Assembly: GCA_026874595.1 (NCBI GenBank)
Contig: CM049312.1
Location: 51,647,429-51,711,428 of the forward strand
Reading direction: 5' to 3'
DNA: 64,000 nt
From: Sipunculus nudus
Lineage: Eukaryota > Annelida > Sipuncula > Golfingiida > Sipunculidae
How positions within the stretch are numbered: position 1 is the stretch's first letter; each line of letters starts with the position of its first letter. The position numbers and the translations under genes were made by a program. The notes beneath the pieces are model-generated. The model was not told where the DNA came from, made no database searches, and saw nothing but the letters and a program-made list of their open reading frames with translations. Positions 33,084 through 45,149 of the stretch are shown here, one piece after another.

Positions 33084-33639
33084 GTAAGTTTGAAGTATAC
33101 ACTCAAGTAGCAATTGACATGATATCCAGTAAAACCCAACTGGAACATTTGTGTGTATTATTTGCATTTAATTAAGTTTATTTTCGGTTGTGCAGTTTTT
33201 ATTGGGCGCGGGTGTCTGCAGTATAATCATTGGTTCTTTCACCTACGACGTTGTAGCCTATGACTGAAAGGAATATCAACTCTTGATCACGACAACTTTT
33301 TCATTGTGTGAAATTTCATTCTGTTTATTTTGTTTTTTTATACAAGAGGGTTAATGTCATTTATCATGTATAATACTTTCGATACTGGTACAATGCGTTG
33401 AGTGGCGTGTCACTGTATTTAGTGTTTCTTTGATGGTGACTGGAACGGAAGCAGTCACGGTCGTACAGTGGTAGTTATTTGTAATCGTCGGAAAAATTAT
33501 GCTTATGTTTTCTGTTTTTTTTTTATATGAAGACGAAGCATAGACGTGTGTATCTGGATAAGCTTGCATAAGTTATTATGGGTAAGGTATTTTAATTTTT
33601 TTAGTTTTATGAACTGTTTGCCTTGGCTGATTACAATTG

Positions 33640-33738
33640 GCTACAATAAATTTAATATCACTTAATGGTAGGGGTTTGAGGGATAATGCAAAGAGGCGGG
33701 AAATGTTTCACCAGTTTAATATGCATAACTATGATTTA
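33640..33738 (+). pseudogene. LINE endonuclease, N-terminal piece
   Basis: It reads ISLNGRGLRDNAKRREMFHQ and then FNMHNYDL, the start of an apurinic-type endonuclease domain. It is interrupted by the TIR element that begins at 33739. Confidence 0.75.
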
Positions 33739-34163
33739 CAGGGGTCGTAATAACGCCTTTCCGCCTGTCTCATACAGGCAAACGCGTGCACAGAAAGGCA
33801 TTTTTCATTTTATACCAATCCATTGGAAAGGTGAATACCTAGATGTTTTTCACATCATAACCTGATAAGTAGTAACAAACGTGACCCAAAACGAAATATT
33901 TTCGCGCATTATATACAGTAACCTTGACACTCGGAACTCATCGGCGAAATTCGTATTCTAACCGAGAATACTCGAAGATGAGGCGAGTGTAGCTCCAGCT
34001 GCACTGGTATGTACAGCGCTGAACTCCTCCATTAGCAAAGAGCAGCGGGGCCATAATAGAACCGTATGATATGATGGGAGGATGCATCATCTGCGGAAAG
34101 GCAAACCTGAATCAATGCCTATCCAGTTGGAAAGGTGAAAATTTCAAAGTATTACGATCCCAG
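33739..34163. mobile_element. TIR element in LINE endonuclease
   Basis: Left end ACAGGGGTCGTAATA and right end TATTACGATCCCAGT are inverted repeats matching at 13 of 15 positions. It is about 425 bp and non-coding. LINE sequence resumes right after it at VEGDQNIWRAE. A CAG-type end suggests hAT, but no target duplication is clear. Confidence 0.6.
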
Positions 34164-34728
34164 TGTTGAGGGAGACCAAAATATTTGGCGAGCAGAGTGA
34201 GGGCCGAAATCATATATTCACATGGATTAAATAATTCGAGAGGAGTTTGCATTTTATACGATAAGAGGCTAGATTATCATATATTTGATACCAAAATCAG
34301 TGATACAGGGAGATAAATTGTACTTGATATTCAGATATGTCAGCATCGTGTGACACTTGTTAATGTATATGTCCGAATGCAAACGATCCAACTTTTTTTT
34401 AGGGTTTGATGCATGGTATTAATAGGTGGTGTTACAAATGACCATCGGTTATCGGTGGGGATTTTAATATTGTATTTAACTTGAATGAAAGCCTGAACAG
34501 AAAAGGTAAAGGCATAAATACACATTCAAAGAGGACAACAGATGTTAATTCTTGAATAGACGGTTTGGACTTGACCAGTAGATATATGGAGGAATAAAAA
34601 TCCAATGAAACGACAGTTTAACTGGGAGAGGAACTGACCATTTAGAACGGCCAGTCACCTGGATTTCTTTCTAGTCTCTCGGGGTTTAATAGGTTACATA
34701 CATCTCAAAGACATTATTCACGGTTACA
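34164..34728 (+). pseudogene. LINE endonuclease, middle piece
   Basis: Contains VEGDQNIWRAE, RGVCILYDKRLDYHIF, TLVNVYVRMQ and GGDFNIVFNLNESLNRKGKG, typical endonuclease blocks (the GGDFN motif). Frames change several times. It stops at an IIHGY-like motif, where the MITE begins. Confidence 0.75.
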
Positions 34729-34931
34729 GGGGCGGATCCAGGATTTAGGAAAAGGAGGGGCTCAACCGAGGAGGACTAATGACAAGGCCTAAAAAAGGTC
34801 CCTGGGTCATGAACAGAGGTGTCTAGGCCGCATAAAATTGGTCTGAACCCCTTAAAAAGGCTTCGGTGGCTGAAAGGGGGAGGGGGGCAGACACCCCCCC
34901 CCCCCCGACCCTCCCCCTGGATTCGCTGATG
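34729..34931. mobile_element. short GGCGGATCC-ended MITE, hAT-like
   Basis: The left end is (CA)GGGGCGGATCCAGG and the right end CCTGGATTCGCTGATG, imperfect inverted repeats. GGTTA is repeated on both sides and LINE coding resumes in the expected SDH motif, so the insertion is precise. Related ends occur at 21486-21660 and as a scrap at about 41446-41476 (CCTGGATCCGCGCCTG). Confidence 0.65.
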
Positions 34932-35531
34932 GGTTATAAATCGGATCACTCTGCAATTACCTGTTCCATTATATTAAGCGAACAGGAAGGAATGCCCGGT
35001 TTCTGAAAACTAAACTGTCAACTGTTGAAAGAAAAAATATAAATTGATCAAAAGGACCTTATTAGATACTATAAATTCAAACCCTAACACTGAGACCGAT
35101 CTTTTTTGAGAAACCATAGAGTGTAATGAAAGAGGATCCTCCATATATCATACAGCAAAGTTAGAGAAAGAGCGATTGGCGGTGATAAAAACCTTGGAAA
35201 CTAAATTAAATATTTTGAAAGAGGATTTGAAAATTTCTGGAAATGAAAACATCAAAGAAGAATTGAATAAAGTGGAATCTCAGCTAGAGAGAGTGATTAA
35301 AGGAAAAACTAGTGGTGCCATGTTCAGGTGCAAGTTGAGATATTATGATAATGGTGAGACAAAATATTTCTTTAATTAAGAAAAGCGGAATTTTAATTAT
35401 AAGTTGATATCTTAACTTAAATTTGCTAGAGGTATACACTGTTACTGAGCCCACGCTTATTCTACAAAAAAAAAAATGATTAAATTTATGAAAAGCTGTA
35501 CTCACAAGATGTGTATTCTCAGTATACATGT
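34932..35531 (+). pseudogene. LINE endonuclease end and linker
   Basis: GYKSDHSAITC carries the catalytic SDH of the endonuclease. KLEKERLAVIKTLETKLNIL and GAMFRCKLRYYDNGETKYFF then form the coiled linker, and VTEPTLIL with a YEKLYSQDVYSQY-like segment leads to RT. A poly(A) slip shifts the frame near 35466. Most of it is duplicated at 27945-28370. Confidence 0.8.
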
Positions 35532-35705
35532 ACAGCGGAACCGACGAATTACGGGCACTGACGGGACCGGACATTTTGCCCGCAAAAGAGAGGTGCCCTT
35601 AGTAGGGAGGTTACGAAATTCGGGACTGACTTGCAATATATAAGGGTTTACACTGAATGGCACCAACAGAGGAAAATAACACCAGTTTAAAAAAATATAT
35701 TAAAG

Positions 35706-35708
<3 letters not shown>

Positions 35709-35769
<61 letters not shown>
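35709..35769. repeat. (AT)n microsatellite
   Basis: An uninterrupted AT run of about 60 bp. It gives isoleucine-tyrosine runs in chance frames. Confidence 0.95.
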
Positions 35770-35771
<2 letters not shown>

Positions 35772-36022
35772 ACAGCATTCTACTCGTAAAATTCAAGTAA
35801 GTTATGTATGAAATGAAATAGCGACTTTTGGTATAGACTTAAATGTGTATATTTGAATTAAAATGGAGAAAAACAACTACTAAAACATTTTCTTCAACAT
35901 TATTTATTTTCTATTATATAAAAATTAAAGATCACAATTAACTGCATTGGAACATTTAATAATAGCAAAATTCAGTAAAATGTCCAGATCAATATTACCA
36001 TATTTCATCATAAATTTAAAAA

Positions 36023-37772
36023 ACTAGGTGTGTCGGAACGACACGAATGCCCCCGCCTGGAGCAAATTAGAAATATTTGTTAAATTTTGTAAAATTTTTT
36101 AAGTTCAGGAGGTGTCGTATGGTCAAAAGTAGGTCAACAAAGGCAAAATGCAAACTATATCTGTTACGGGTCATCACCAAGCAACACATCTAAAATCAGG
36201 TCAGTATCTGCAGGCATTGTGAAAAAAAGTCCATACATGTGCATTTTTCATAAGATTTCTGTCTTTCATGAAATTTTCTATGTTCAGGATCTGTCATATG
36301 GTCAAAAATAGGTCAACTGGAAAACGAAATGCGAACTCGATCTGTAAGTGGCCATTATGCGCCCACAGACCAAACATTAGGCCAGTATCTTTAAGCACTG
36401 CTTTGCGAAACTAGAATATTAGCAAAAGCTGATAATCAGTTATAAATTCAAACTGGAGAAGTATGTACCATGTTTCATAACAATCCACCAAATGCTTCCT
36501 GAGAAATAAGGTCCTAAGTTTTTTTTCTATACGAAGTTCTGTGACCTTGTAAGTAGGACAAGATCACCCATCTTTGAACTTGACTAAGATTTTGTATATA
36601 TCATGCAATAGCACCGCAGAAATGAAGTTCCTGTGTTGAATACCTTTGGAGATATCTTGCACAAAAGGCCAAAATTGAAAAATCCGATAAAAATTCATTA
36701 AAAAATCAGATATTGTAGGTGGTGCCACCCAAATTGTGCAGCACGTACAGACCTTCATTCCAAATGATCATGGTAAGTTTTGTGAAAATCCACACAATGG
36801 TTCCTGAGATATAAGCTTCTGAGTGTTTTTGTATAATCAGCTCTAAAGCAAAGAAAAATAGGTCAAGGTCATCCATCTTCGCACTTGACCAAGATTTTGT
36901 TGATATACATCTTCACTGATAAAAAAATTTTAGCCTATTAGATGAGGGCTATAAAAGGCTGAACATGTACATTTGTCATGAAAATTTCTATTTTCATGAA
37001 ATTTTCCATGTTTAGGAGCCGTAAAACAATCAAAAGGAGGTCAACCGGGACGAAACGCGAACTTGATCTGTAACTGGTCATTATCTGCCCACACACCAAA
37101 AATCAGACCAATGTCTGCAGGCATTGTGAAAAAAGGTCTGTACATGTGCATTTTTCATGAAAATTTCTATTTTGTTTTAATGAAATTTTCTATGTTCAGG
37201 AGCCGTCAAAAGGTCAAAAGTAAGTCAACTGGGACAAAATGTGAACTCGATCTGTAACGGGTCATTATCTGCCAACACACCAAAAATCAGGCCCGTATCT
37301 GCAGGCATTGCGAATAAAAAACTGTACATGTACACTTGTCATGAAAATTTATATTTTTCATGAACTTTTCTATGTTAAAGGGCACCATCAGACGGTAAAA
37401 AGTAGGTCACTAGGGACGAAACGCGAACTCGATCTGTATAACTGGTCATTACCTGCCCACACACCAAAAATCAGGCCAATATCTGCAGGCATTGCGAAAA
37501 AAAGCCCGTACATGTGTATTTCTCATGAAAACTTCTATTTTTCATGAAATTTTCTATGTTCAGGAGCCGTAAAACGGTCCAAAGTAGGTCAACCGGGACG
37601 AAACGCAAACTCGATCTGTAACTGGTCATTATCTGCCAACACACCAAAGATCAGGCCAATATCTGCTGGCATTGCGAAAAAAAGCCCGTACAACTGTTTG
37701 ATTTCGGAATGACGGAATGACGGACATGGGTAAAACTATATGCCCCGGCCACTTTGTGGCGGGATCATAAAA
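36023..37772 (+). mobile_element. HINE-like element, family 2 (main copy)
   Basis: It starts ACTAGGTGTGTCGGAACGAC, where GTGTCG-GAA-CGACAC is a perfect hairpin, then ATGCCCCCGCC. It ends with a hairpin around GCCAC-TTT-GTGGC (37748-37760) followed by GGCGGGATCAT. The 5' ATGCCCCCGCC and 3' GGCGGGATCAT are subterminal inverted repeats matching at 9 of 11 positions. The interior holds tandem monomers of about 185 bp marked by CAGGAGCCGT, GACGAAACGC, GATCTGTAACTGGTCATTA and TCTGCAGGCATTG, six or more recognisable. The architecture parallels family 1, but the sequence is unrelated. Confidence 0.6.
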
Positions 37773-38134
37773 ATGCCCAAATTAAAGTCACTATATATAG
37801 AGTACAGTCTTTCAACGAAAATAGACCGATAGTGTCTTCTGCACAAGGAAAGCACAGTGGGAGCAGAGTGACTCTGATACTTCATTAAAGAACATCAAAG
37901 AATCGCGGAGTTATCAGCGTTTGCCTCAGGCTAGCCCTTCGCTCTGCCCGCAACACAGAGGCGATTTGACAGCTCCGTTCCTCTTTAACTGTCCGTAATT
38001 CAGAGTAGAAAGGTGCCCGCAATAAAGAAAATTAACATGATAACAAAGAGTAAATTTTCAAGGGACTGCACGTAAATGTCCGTAAATAGGAGATGCTCTT
38101 AATACAGAAGTGCTCGTAAGGAGAGGTTCCAGCG

Positions 38135-38375
38135 ACATGTTTCACGGTGTATTAGATGATCAGCCCAGATTAAACGAGAAAGACCAATTAAGCTTTATGC
38201 GAAATTAAAATTACGGATAATAAAATCTTTTATTGCATTAATACTTTTGCACGGGGAAAGACGCCAGGATCAGATGGCTTACCAATAAAATTTTATCGAA
38301 CGTTTTGGGAAATTTTAAAAGACCATCTGATTAAATGTTTTAATTACTGTTTAGAGAGAAACAAAGTGCTAGGGA
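38135..38375 (+). pseudogene. LINE RT, first piece
   Basis: DDQPRLNEKDQLS leads to GKTPGSDGLPIKFYRTFWEI and DHLIKCFNYCLERNKV, the N-terminal RT blocks of L1-like ORF2. It stops abruptly where hAT-like sequence begins. Confidence 0.8.
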
Positions 38376-38379
38376 AAGA

Positions 38380-39995
38380 TGAAGTTCTTCTTTGTCACCA
38401 GCAAAATACTTTTCATAAATCAGCAGTCGTGACTTTCCGACAAAGGATGCATGTCGAAAAAAATCCAACACAGGGGATAGATGTTAGAATTGGGAATGGC
38501 GCCAGACTCTGTTCGATATGAACAAGAAGGCCCTTGGGAGCATAGTAGAATGTATTGTATGTATGGGTCGCCAAGGGTTGGCTTTACGGGGCCATAGAGA
38601 CTACTCTTCCGCAGTAATCGTGGAAACCTCCAAGAACTAGTTTTCCGCGCAAAAAAATGATGATGTACTGAAGAACTTCTTGGCATCGTGCCCAGCGAAT
38701 GCTACGTATGTGTCAAAAACTGTGAAAAAAAATAAATTTTAAGTGTTCTTGGAGACTTCGTCCGTAAATCCATGATCTCTAACATAAGCAATGATAAGTG
38801 TCCATTCTATGGCATTGTGGCTGATGAACTGACAGGTGATATAGTAAACAGACATATTCTTTCATTTGTGTCAGGTTTATTAAGTACGACGGGAACAATA
38901 ATGTTGATTAAATCGACAAAGATATTCTTGATTTCGCATACACATGTGCAGAAAGAGGGACAGCCGCCAACCTGGCTCGGCTTATTCACACCAAATTGGT
39001 TGAATGCGGTTTAAACCCAGATAAGGTACGCGGTCAGTTATACGATACCACCGCTTGTATGGCTTCTGATATCAATGGTGGACATGGTCTACTCCGGAAA
39101 GACGTTCCCACGGCAGTATACACGCCATGTAATAGTACCATGCTAAATTTGGTCATTGCTACTGCATCGAAACTTCCGCAGATCAGGAATACCGTAACAA
39201 AGCGTCAATGACGCTTTTTTTTATTTAAAAGTTCACACAAGAGCCAAGTTTTCTTTGAAAACGTGATAAACATTCTCAATGCCAGAAAAACTGGGATAGA
39301 GTCTAACCAGAAAAAGCTGAAAGGGCTGAGTAAGACACGTTGGGTTGAACGGTTCTCTTTTGCCATCACGACAGCGTGTGACATTATATAAACCCTCACC
39401 TGTACAATGATGATATGGATGTCAAAGAATTAATTAGCCAAAAATGGAACTGGGATTCAGAAACCAAACGAAAGGCTCAAGGAATTCTGGGTCAGTTCGG
39501 ATAATTTGAAACATTGGTGTCTTTAATTGTCAATAAAAACGTACCGTATCCACAACGAGAATAACCACAAGTGCAGCAAAAAAACCTTAACGTGAAGAGG
39601 GCGAATTCTTTTCTACATACTGTCAAAAGGGACTATCAGATCCTTCGGCATGAAATTGAAAGCGATTTGACCGATGGTATTAGCCTTGGCGGACCGAATC
39701 AGCAAAGAAGTGCGCGTGCGTCGGGCTAAGGCGTGTCCATACCGGACTACCCATCCCACAGGAATCGCAAGAGAATATTTTAGGCGGGCAATTGCAATTC
39801 CATTTTTAGATGACGTGGTTGCGCAGCTGGTGAATCGCTTTCCGGATGAATCAGTATCTGCTATTTCGGCCATCATGTCGCTACTTCCCGGTGCATCAAA
39901 CCTGTGGGTGAAATATCTGACATTGTCGATAAACTCTTGGGATATGACTAGGTATTCCTCGATTCGAAAATCTTCGGACTGAATTTGAAACTTAG
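38380..39995 (+). pseudogene. hAT-type transposase remnant (ZMYM1/DUF4371-like)
   Basis: Recognisable blocks in order across several frames are NKKALGSIVECIVCMGRQGL with ALRGHRDYS, FLASCPANATYVSKTVKKN, NDKCPFYGIVADELTG, VECGLNPDKVRGQLYDTTAC, SKTRWVERF, and a C-terminal YFRRAIAIPFLDDVVAQLVN. This matches animal zinc-finger MYM-type 1-like proteins, which derive from hAT transposases. Stops and frameshifts are abundant. No terminal inverted repeats were found around it. Confidence 0.75.
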
Positions 39996-40768
39996 CGCGG
40001 GAGGTTGTTGTAATATTTCACTGACACTGTCATGAACGTAACATAGGACTTTATTAAAACAGATACAGCGAACTCGAGCGTGCTCCACAGGAGGCTGACA
40101 TATTGAGAAGAGAGAGAGTTGCGCATGCGCATATACACTATGATCGGGGATCAGTTCTTAAATGTTTTGTTTGATAATATAACAGAGGTGGCTTGATGTA
40201 ACGGAAGATTCAAACAGCCCAATTTCTCTTATTTTTGCACTGAAGACCTGCTCCAAGCTGTCGTCCCCCAATATCCACGCACTTCTGCAAATCGGATGTG
40301 TCATCCCGGTGACCAGCTGTGAGGCAAAACTATCTTTCTTCACTGTGCGGCGAGCTAGTAAAACCGTGTTACGGTCTATAGGGAGGTAGAGCGTCTAGGA
40401 GCTCTCATTTTACTTAGCATTAGGGGGCAGTCGAAACATATTAATGTTGGTGAAATTGTCCAACGTTTTATTGATAAAAAAAATACCTAGATGATTTTCT
40501 CCATTACATGACCAAGCTTAGAGCCTACAGCTCTTTTCAACACAAGGAACTTCAAAGCTTTTGGCATGTATATTATGAGAAGAAAATGTTTAATATATGC
40601 AATGAAACTGATTTTTTATCTTTTTATTATAGCAGAAATACTATAAAAAGACAAATTCTTGCACTACCCTTTGTCTATATTTAATAAAACTTCATAAATT
40701 TTTGTCCTTTTTTGGAATCTCGTCAGAACCCCTATCATGTCCGCGAAGGCACCTTTGGCGCCCACCTG
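39996..40768. other. no recognisable gene
   Basis: AT-rich and mixed sequence. The only notable site is a TGCGCATGCGCA palindrome near 40118. No coding motif is seen. Confidence 0.4.
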
Positions 40769-41408
40769 AAGCCTCGGTCACAACCGGGATACGGTCGCCG
40801 TACGGCGAGTGTTTTGGGCTATTCCGTGCGGTAGACGCACGGCAACCGTGCGTTTTTCAAAGGCCGCAGGGAATCCGCAACGACCGAAACTGACATTAGC
40901 GCAAGCGCTTAAGTTGATGCGGCGGCCGTGCGTCAGCCAGCGACCTACTGACTCCGTACGGGCATCGTACAGTAGACGTACGGAGGTCGTAGGATAACCG
41001 TGCGATTTTTAACGCCTACTCGACTACCCGAGGGACGTACGGCGTACCTGCGGCTGTCGTAAGAGGTCTTTGCGGCTTCCGCAAGGTGAGCTTGCGGCGT
41101 CAGCAGGGTTAGCTTACTTTACCGTGCGACGGCCGTGTGAATGAGGAAGACACCGTGCCGTTCCCGCATGTCCACCTCATAAGTATTCCTGCGGTTTTAA
41201 AAACCGAACGGTGATCTACGGTGTGCGGTTGCCGCAGCGGGTTGTGACCGAGGCTTAAGTATTCCTGCGGTCCCAAAAACCGTGCGCTACTCAACGGCGT
41301 GCGGTGACCGCAGTGGGTTGTGACCGAGGCTTAAGTATTCCTGCGGTCCCAAAAACCGTGCGGTACTATACCGTGTGCGGTGACCGCAGTGGGTTGTGAC
41401 CGAGGCTT
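40769..41408. mobile_element. GC-rich TIR element with internal 76-bp tandem repeats
   Basis: The left end AAGCCTCGGTCACAACC is the reverse complement of the right end GGTTGTGACCGAGGCTT (41392-41408). The element is strikingly GC- and CpG-rich for this region and full of GTACGG/CCGTGCG inverted pairs. At its right, a 76-bp unit ending GTTGTGACCGAGGCTTAAGT recurs three times (GTTGTGACCG at 41241, 41317 and 41393), so the terminal repeat itself has been amplified. Confidence 0.65.
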
Positions 41409-41479
41409 TATTCAGACCCTTATAGTTACTCCCGCTGAACCCTAACCCGGCAAAAAAATCCTGGATCCGCGCCTGAGAT

Positions 41480-41760
41480 CACAGACGGCAGCAAGATATA
41501 CAGAGAACTACCAAAACTGGCGAGTGGACAGTCAGAGTGGACAGACATTATGAAAAGAATCAGGAGTAAACAGAAGACGCATAAAAGAAACTGGAGAATA
41601 TTTCAAACAAAAAATTTTGATGATACAGACTCGGAAGTTGAGGACTAACACACAGAAGACACAAGGCAAGAAAAAAACCCCGACAGTGCACGATATGTTA
41701 CAAGGTCTGGCAGAATGGTGAAGCTACCACAGAGGTTTTATTTGTAATGTAAATTATGTC
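41480..41760 (+). pseudogene. gypsy pol C-terminal tail fragment
   Basis: An acidic stretch (DDTDSEVED) is followed by RYVTRSGRMVKLPQRF and a stop, the basic tail typical of Ty3/gypsy integrases of this kind. No catalytic part is present. Confidence 0.5.
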
Positions 41761-42059
41761 CTCCATACACGACTAATGAAGAGTAGTTCCGTGTACTACC
41801 AGATCATCTGAAATATGCCGACCAGTAAGGCTGCAATCTTCACTTACTATTCAGCATAGATTGATATTTTACTAATTTTATATGAACCGGTAGTGGCTGT
41901 AAATATGTGCTAATCATAATCATATTAGATTTGATAAACTCTGTATATTTGTTTTACAATCAATCGACCAATTTGCTGACACAGGCAATACCGGGGACAG
42001 TGTCACTGGTGTAGTACTTGTAGAACAACACAAAACCCCACAGATACTGACAGTATTTT
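41761..42059. other. no recognisable feature
   Basis: Possibly LTR sequence belonging to the preceding gypsy tail, but no second copy is available for comparison. Confidence 0.3.
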
Positions 42060-44915
42060 GACCAGACTTGAGAAACAAGTACTTAAGCTACAAGGGCAGG
42101 TAAAGTCACTGATTTAAGATAATAAAAGCCTCACAGTAAAATTAGCAGGATTGAAGATCAAATGAGAAGGGGCAATTTAGTAGTGCACGGAATTCCCGAA
42201 GATTCGAAAGAATCTTGGGAAATGTGTGAAAATGAAATGAGAAAGGTGATGAAAGACAATTTAAAACTTATAAATACAGAGGAAAATTGAAATAGAGAGA
42301 GAGCGCGCAGAATAGGGCAAAAATGGGGTTCCAGAACTAGACCAGTTATTGTAAAATTCAGCAAGTTTAAGTGAAAACAAACGATTATGGTTGCAGCGAG
42401 GAAAGAGTTGAAGGGATCTTGCAGTGGCATAAAGTGGAAGAAGATTTCAGTGATCGAGTGAGGCAGATAAGAAAGGTCATAGGCAATGGATTAGAAAAAG
42501 CAAGGAGTGCTAGAGATAATACGTACCTGTCATAGTACAAGTGGGATTAGGACACAAACTCAATTGTTGATTTTCATGAGATGAGGTTGCGCATAAATTA
42601 TGAAAAAGGTTTTGGCCGTGGCCCAGGAAAATATCTGGACAATTCGACACGATTCGAGAACAAGAGATATACCTCACCTACAAATGAAACAGAACATACA
42701 GATAATCATAGAAATATTGTAAATACAGGGAGACACTTAAACATTATATCTTGGAACTGTCAAGGACGTAAATAAAAACAACAAAATAATAAAATGAAAA
42801 AACTTATTGATAAATTATAATATCATTAGCTTGTGTGAAATTTGGGGTGTAGATGATTCAGAATTTGATGATATGATGATGGGATTCACATGCTTTTCTA
42901 CAACTCGCAAAAGGAGGATAAAGGCAGAAATTCAAGTGGCAGACCTGTATTTGTAAAAAATATATTTTGTACCTATGTTCATCGCATATATGATTAATTG
43001 TCAAGACGTTGTATTCTTGATGGATGGTAAAATTATTGATATTAATAATAATTTAATTATGATATTTGCATACATATCACCAGATGGCTCACCAATATAC
43101 TTAGAACAAACAGATGGTATTGGTATTTTAGAAGAGAAATTACATACATGTATATTGCGAGTTAAATACCCTGATGCAAATGTATATATAGCAGTAGGTT
43201 TAAATGCTAGAACTGGGAATATACAGAATTATATAACCCTATGTAAAGCAGAATCAAATATGATAAATCATCTTCTTACTATTGAAAAAGAATGCATTAA
43301 AGAGCGTTATTCTAAAGATAAAAAAAGTCACTAAGTATGGAAGAATGTTTCTTGATTCTTTGCATAGTAAATAATCTCTGTATATTAAATGGTAGAACTG
43401 TAAATGATGCTGAAGATCAGTTTACTTGTGTATACTATAATGGAGCTAGCATTGTTGATTTTGACTTGTCTGACCATTTCCCAGTATGTTGGAACCTTGC
43501 AACAAACTGCATACATCACTGTATTCCTCCTCACTGCACCTGCACCCTATCAATGAATCCATTGGAAATATGAACTTGCACATTCCTTGCACCAGAATGT
43601 TTTGGATCAGACAGGTAATGTAACGGTTGCAGACTTTAAGCATTGTATTTCATATTCAAAAGTTAAACTTAAAAAAAATAGAGCAGGCAGTAACTGTTTT
43701 AGAAGATATTTTGTAAACTGCATGTGATGAGATAAAGAAACCTGTACAAGAAAGGAAATTATTAAGAGAACCAGCCTTGTGGGACACTCAGTAGGAAACC
43801 CTAAAAAATAAATATTTAGCATTAACAAATTCAGAAACTCAAAACATCTATTATATCTGGAATAATATACAAAATTAAAAAAAAGTTCAAAAGAATCTGT
43901 AGGCAAAATTTGTCAAAATATAAACATAACTTACAATGTTCTTTAATTGATAGGATTTCACATAAGTTACTTTTATTCAGAATAATTAAAATAGGGGTCC
44001 ATAGAAACATAATTAAGCTGTTAAAATCCATGTATGAAAGGGTAACTTGCTGTGTCAAGGTAGACAACGGTTTAACTGAAAAATATAAATGTATAAATGG
44101 TACAATGCAAGTTTGCTAATCAAGCCCAATATTATTGATTTATATATTAATACATTCTTCGAAAAACAAAGCTTCTTGGTATTCAGATGTCATTACAACA
44201 CACAGATATAAATATTTTAGCCTTTGCAGTTGACATTTGTCTCATTGCTTGGGGACTCCGTGGGGAGGCTTCAGACTTATTAAACATTTTAGAAGACTTC
44301 TGTGACAGATGGGGTATGCAAGTCAATACTGATAAAACAAAATCTATGGTATTCAGAAGGGGAGAGATAGTCAAACAAAAACATGTAAAGGCTTAAATAT
44401 TATTAAAGAGTGTGAATCAAATTGCGGTAAAATGTTTTTATCTGTTGTTTTGACTATTTTTGAACAAGTTATACTTCCATCACTACCTCTTTATCAGTAA
44501 TCTGGGGGTCCATGCCAAGACCAAAAATAGAGTGCATGCAATCAAGTGTTTGTAAGCAACTCCTCGGTGTGAGTTAATACTGCTGCTATATTGAAGATAC
44601 CCCCTACACTGTAGATATTTCAAAAGATGTATAAATTATTGGTTAACAATTATCACAATGGAAAATTCTAAATATCGTAAATTATGCTATAACTATAACG
44701 CCCTCAAACATTTAGATGGTATGGGAAGAAACACATGGGCCACAGGTATAAAACTACTGTTAAACAGATATGGTTTTAGTTTTGTATGGTTTAAACAAAG
44801 TGTTGGTGATAGAAAAATGTTTATGAAGATGTTTGAACAGAGGGTCAAAGACAATAGTCAGCAAGAAATTTTATCAGAAGTCAGAAGTGAATATAAGCTC
44901 AGTTTTTTTTAAAGA
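42060..44915 (+). pseudogene. LINE with ORF1, endonuclease and partial RT
   Basis: ORF1 (42100-42470) has RRGNLVVHGIPEDSKESWEM and RPVIVKFSKFK, a Transposase_22-type RNA-binding domain. The endonuclease follows (42740-43520) with LNIISWNCQGRK, IISLCEIWG and a degenerate active-site region ending in VDFDLSDHFPV. RT (43905-44400) has FRIIKIGVHRNIIKLLKSMY and LNILEDFCDRWGMQVNTDKT; the FADD box reads FAVD. A C-terminal piece (44658-44912) has WFKQSVGDRKMFMKMFEQRV. It is internally deleted between endonuclease and RT. It is a different family from the LINE that surrounds it. Confidence 0.75.
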
Positions 44916-45149
44916 AGGAAAAGATGGCGCTCGAGCACCATAGTTGAGGAAGTCAGGGACCCCCGCCCTAGGCGCTCCTTTGGCAATGGTAAAGAAAATA
45001 CCTAATTGAATGTTTATTTATTATCTATTTACTATTAGGCCAAAATTTAGGAGAAATAAGAGGAGATAGAGGTGTAAAACTAAGGTTTTATAAATAGCAA
45101 AGGCCTATAAATACTAAACTGGGTGCAAGGTAAGATCAAGCTGAATTGA

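Larger units (their letters stand above)
35532..38134. mobile_element. 2.6-kb TIR element (pogo/Tigger-like ends)
   Basis: The left end is ACAGCGGAACCGACGAATTA and then CGGGCACT; the right end is AGTGCTCGTAAGGAGAGGTT and then CCAGCG. They match as inverted repeats around GGAACC, TTACG and GCACT. ACATGT flanks both sides (35526-35531 and 38135-38140). GGAACC...TTACGGxCACT ends resemble those of pogo/Tigger DNA transposons, although the expected TA duplication is not seen. It has no transposase and has itself been invaded by a HINE-like element (36023-37772). Confidence 0.6.

Noticed and set aside
35611-35796. IYIYIY-rich hydrophobic frame
   Set aside because: It is the AT microsatellite read as codons; the same applies near 52978-53047.
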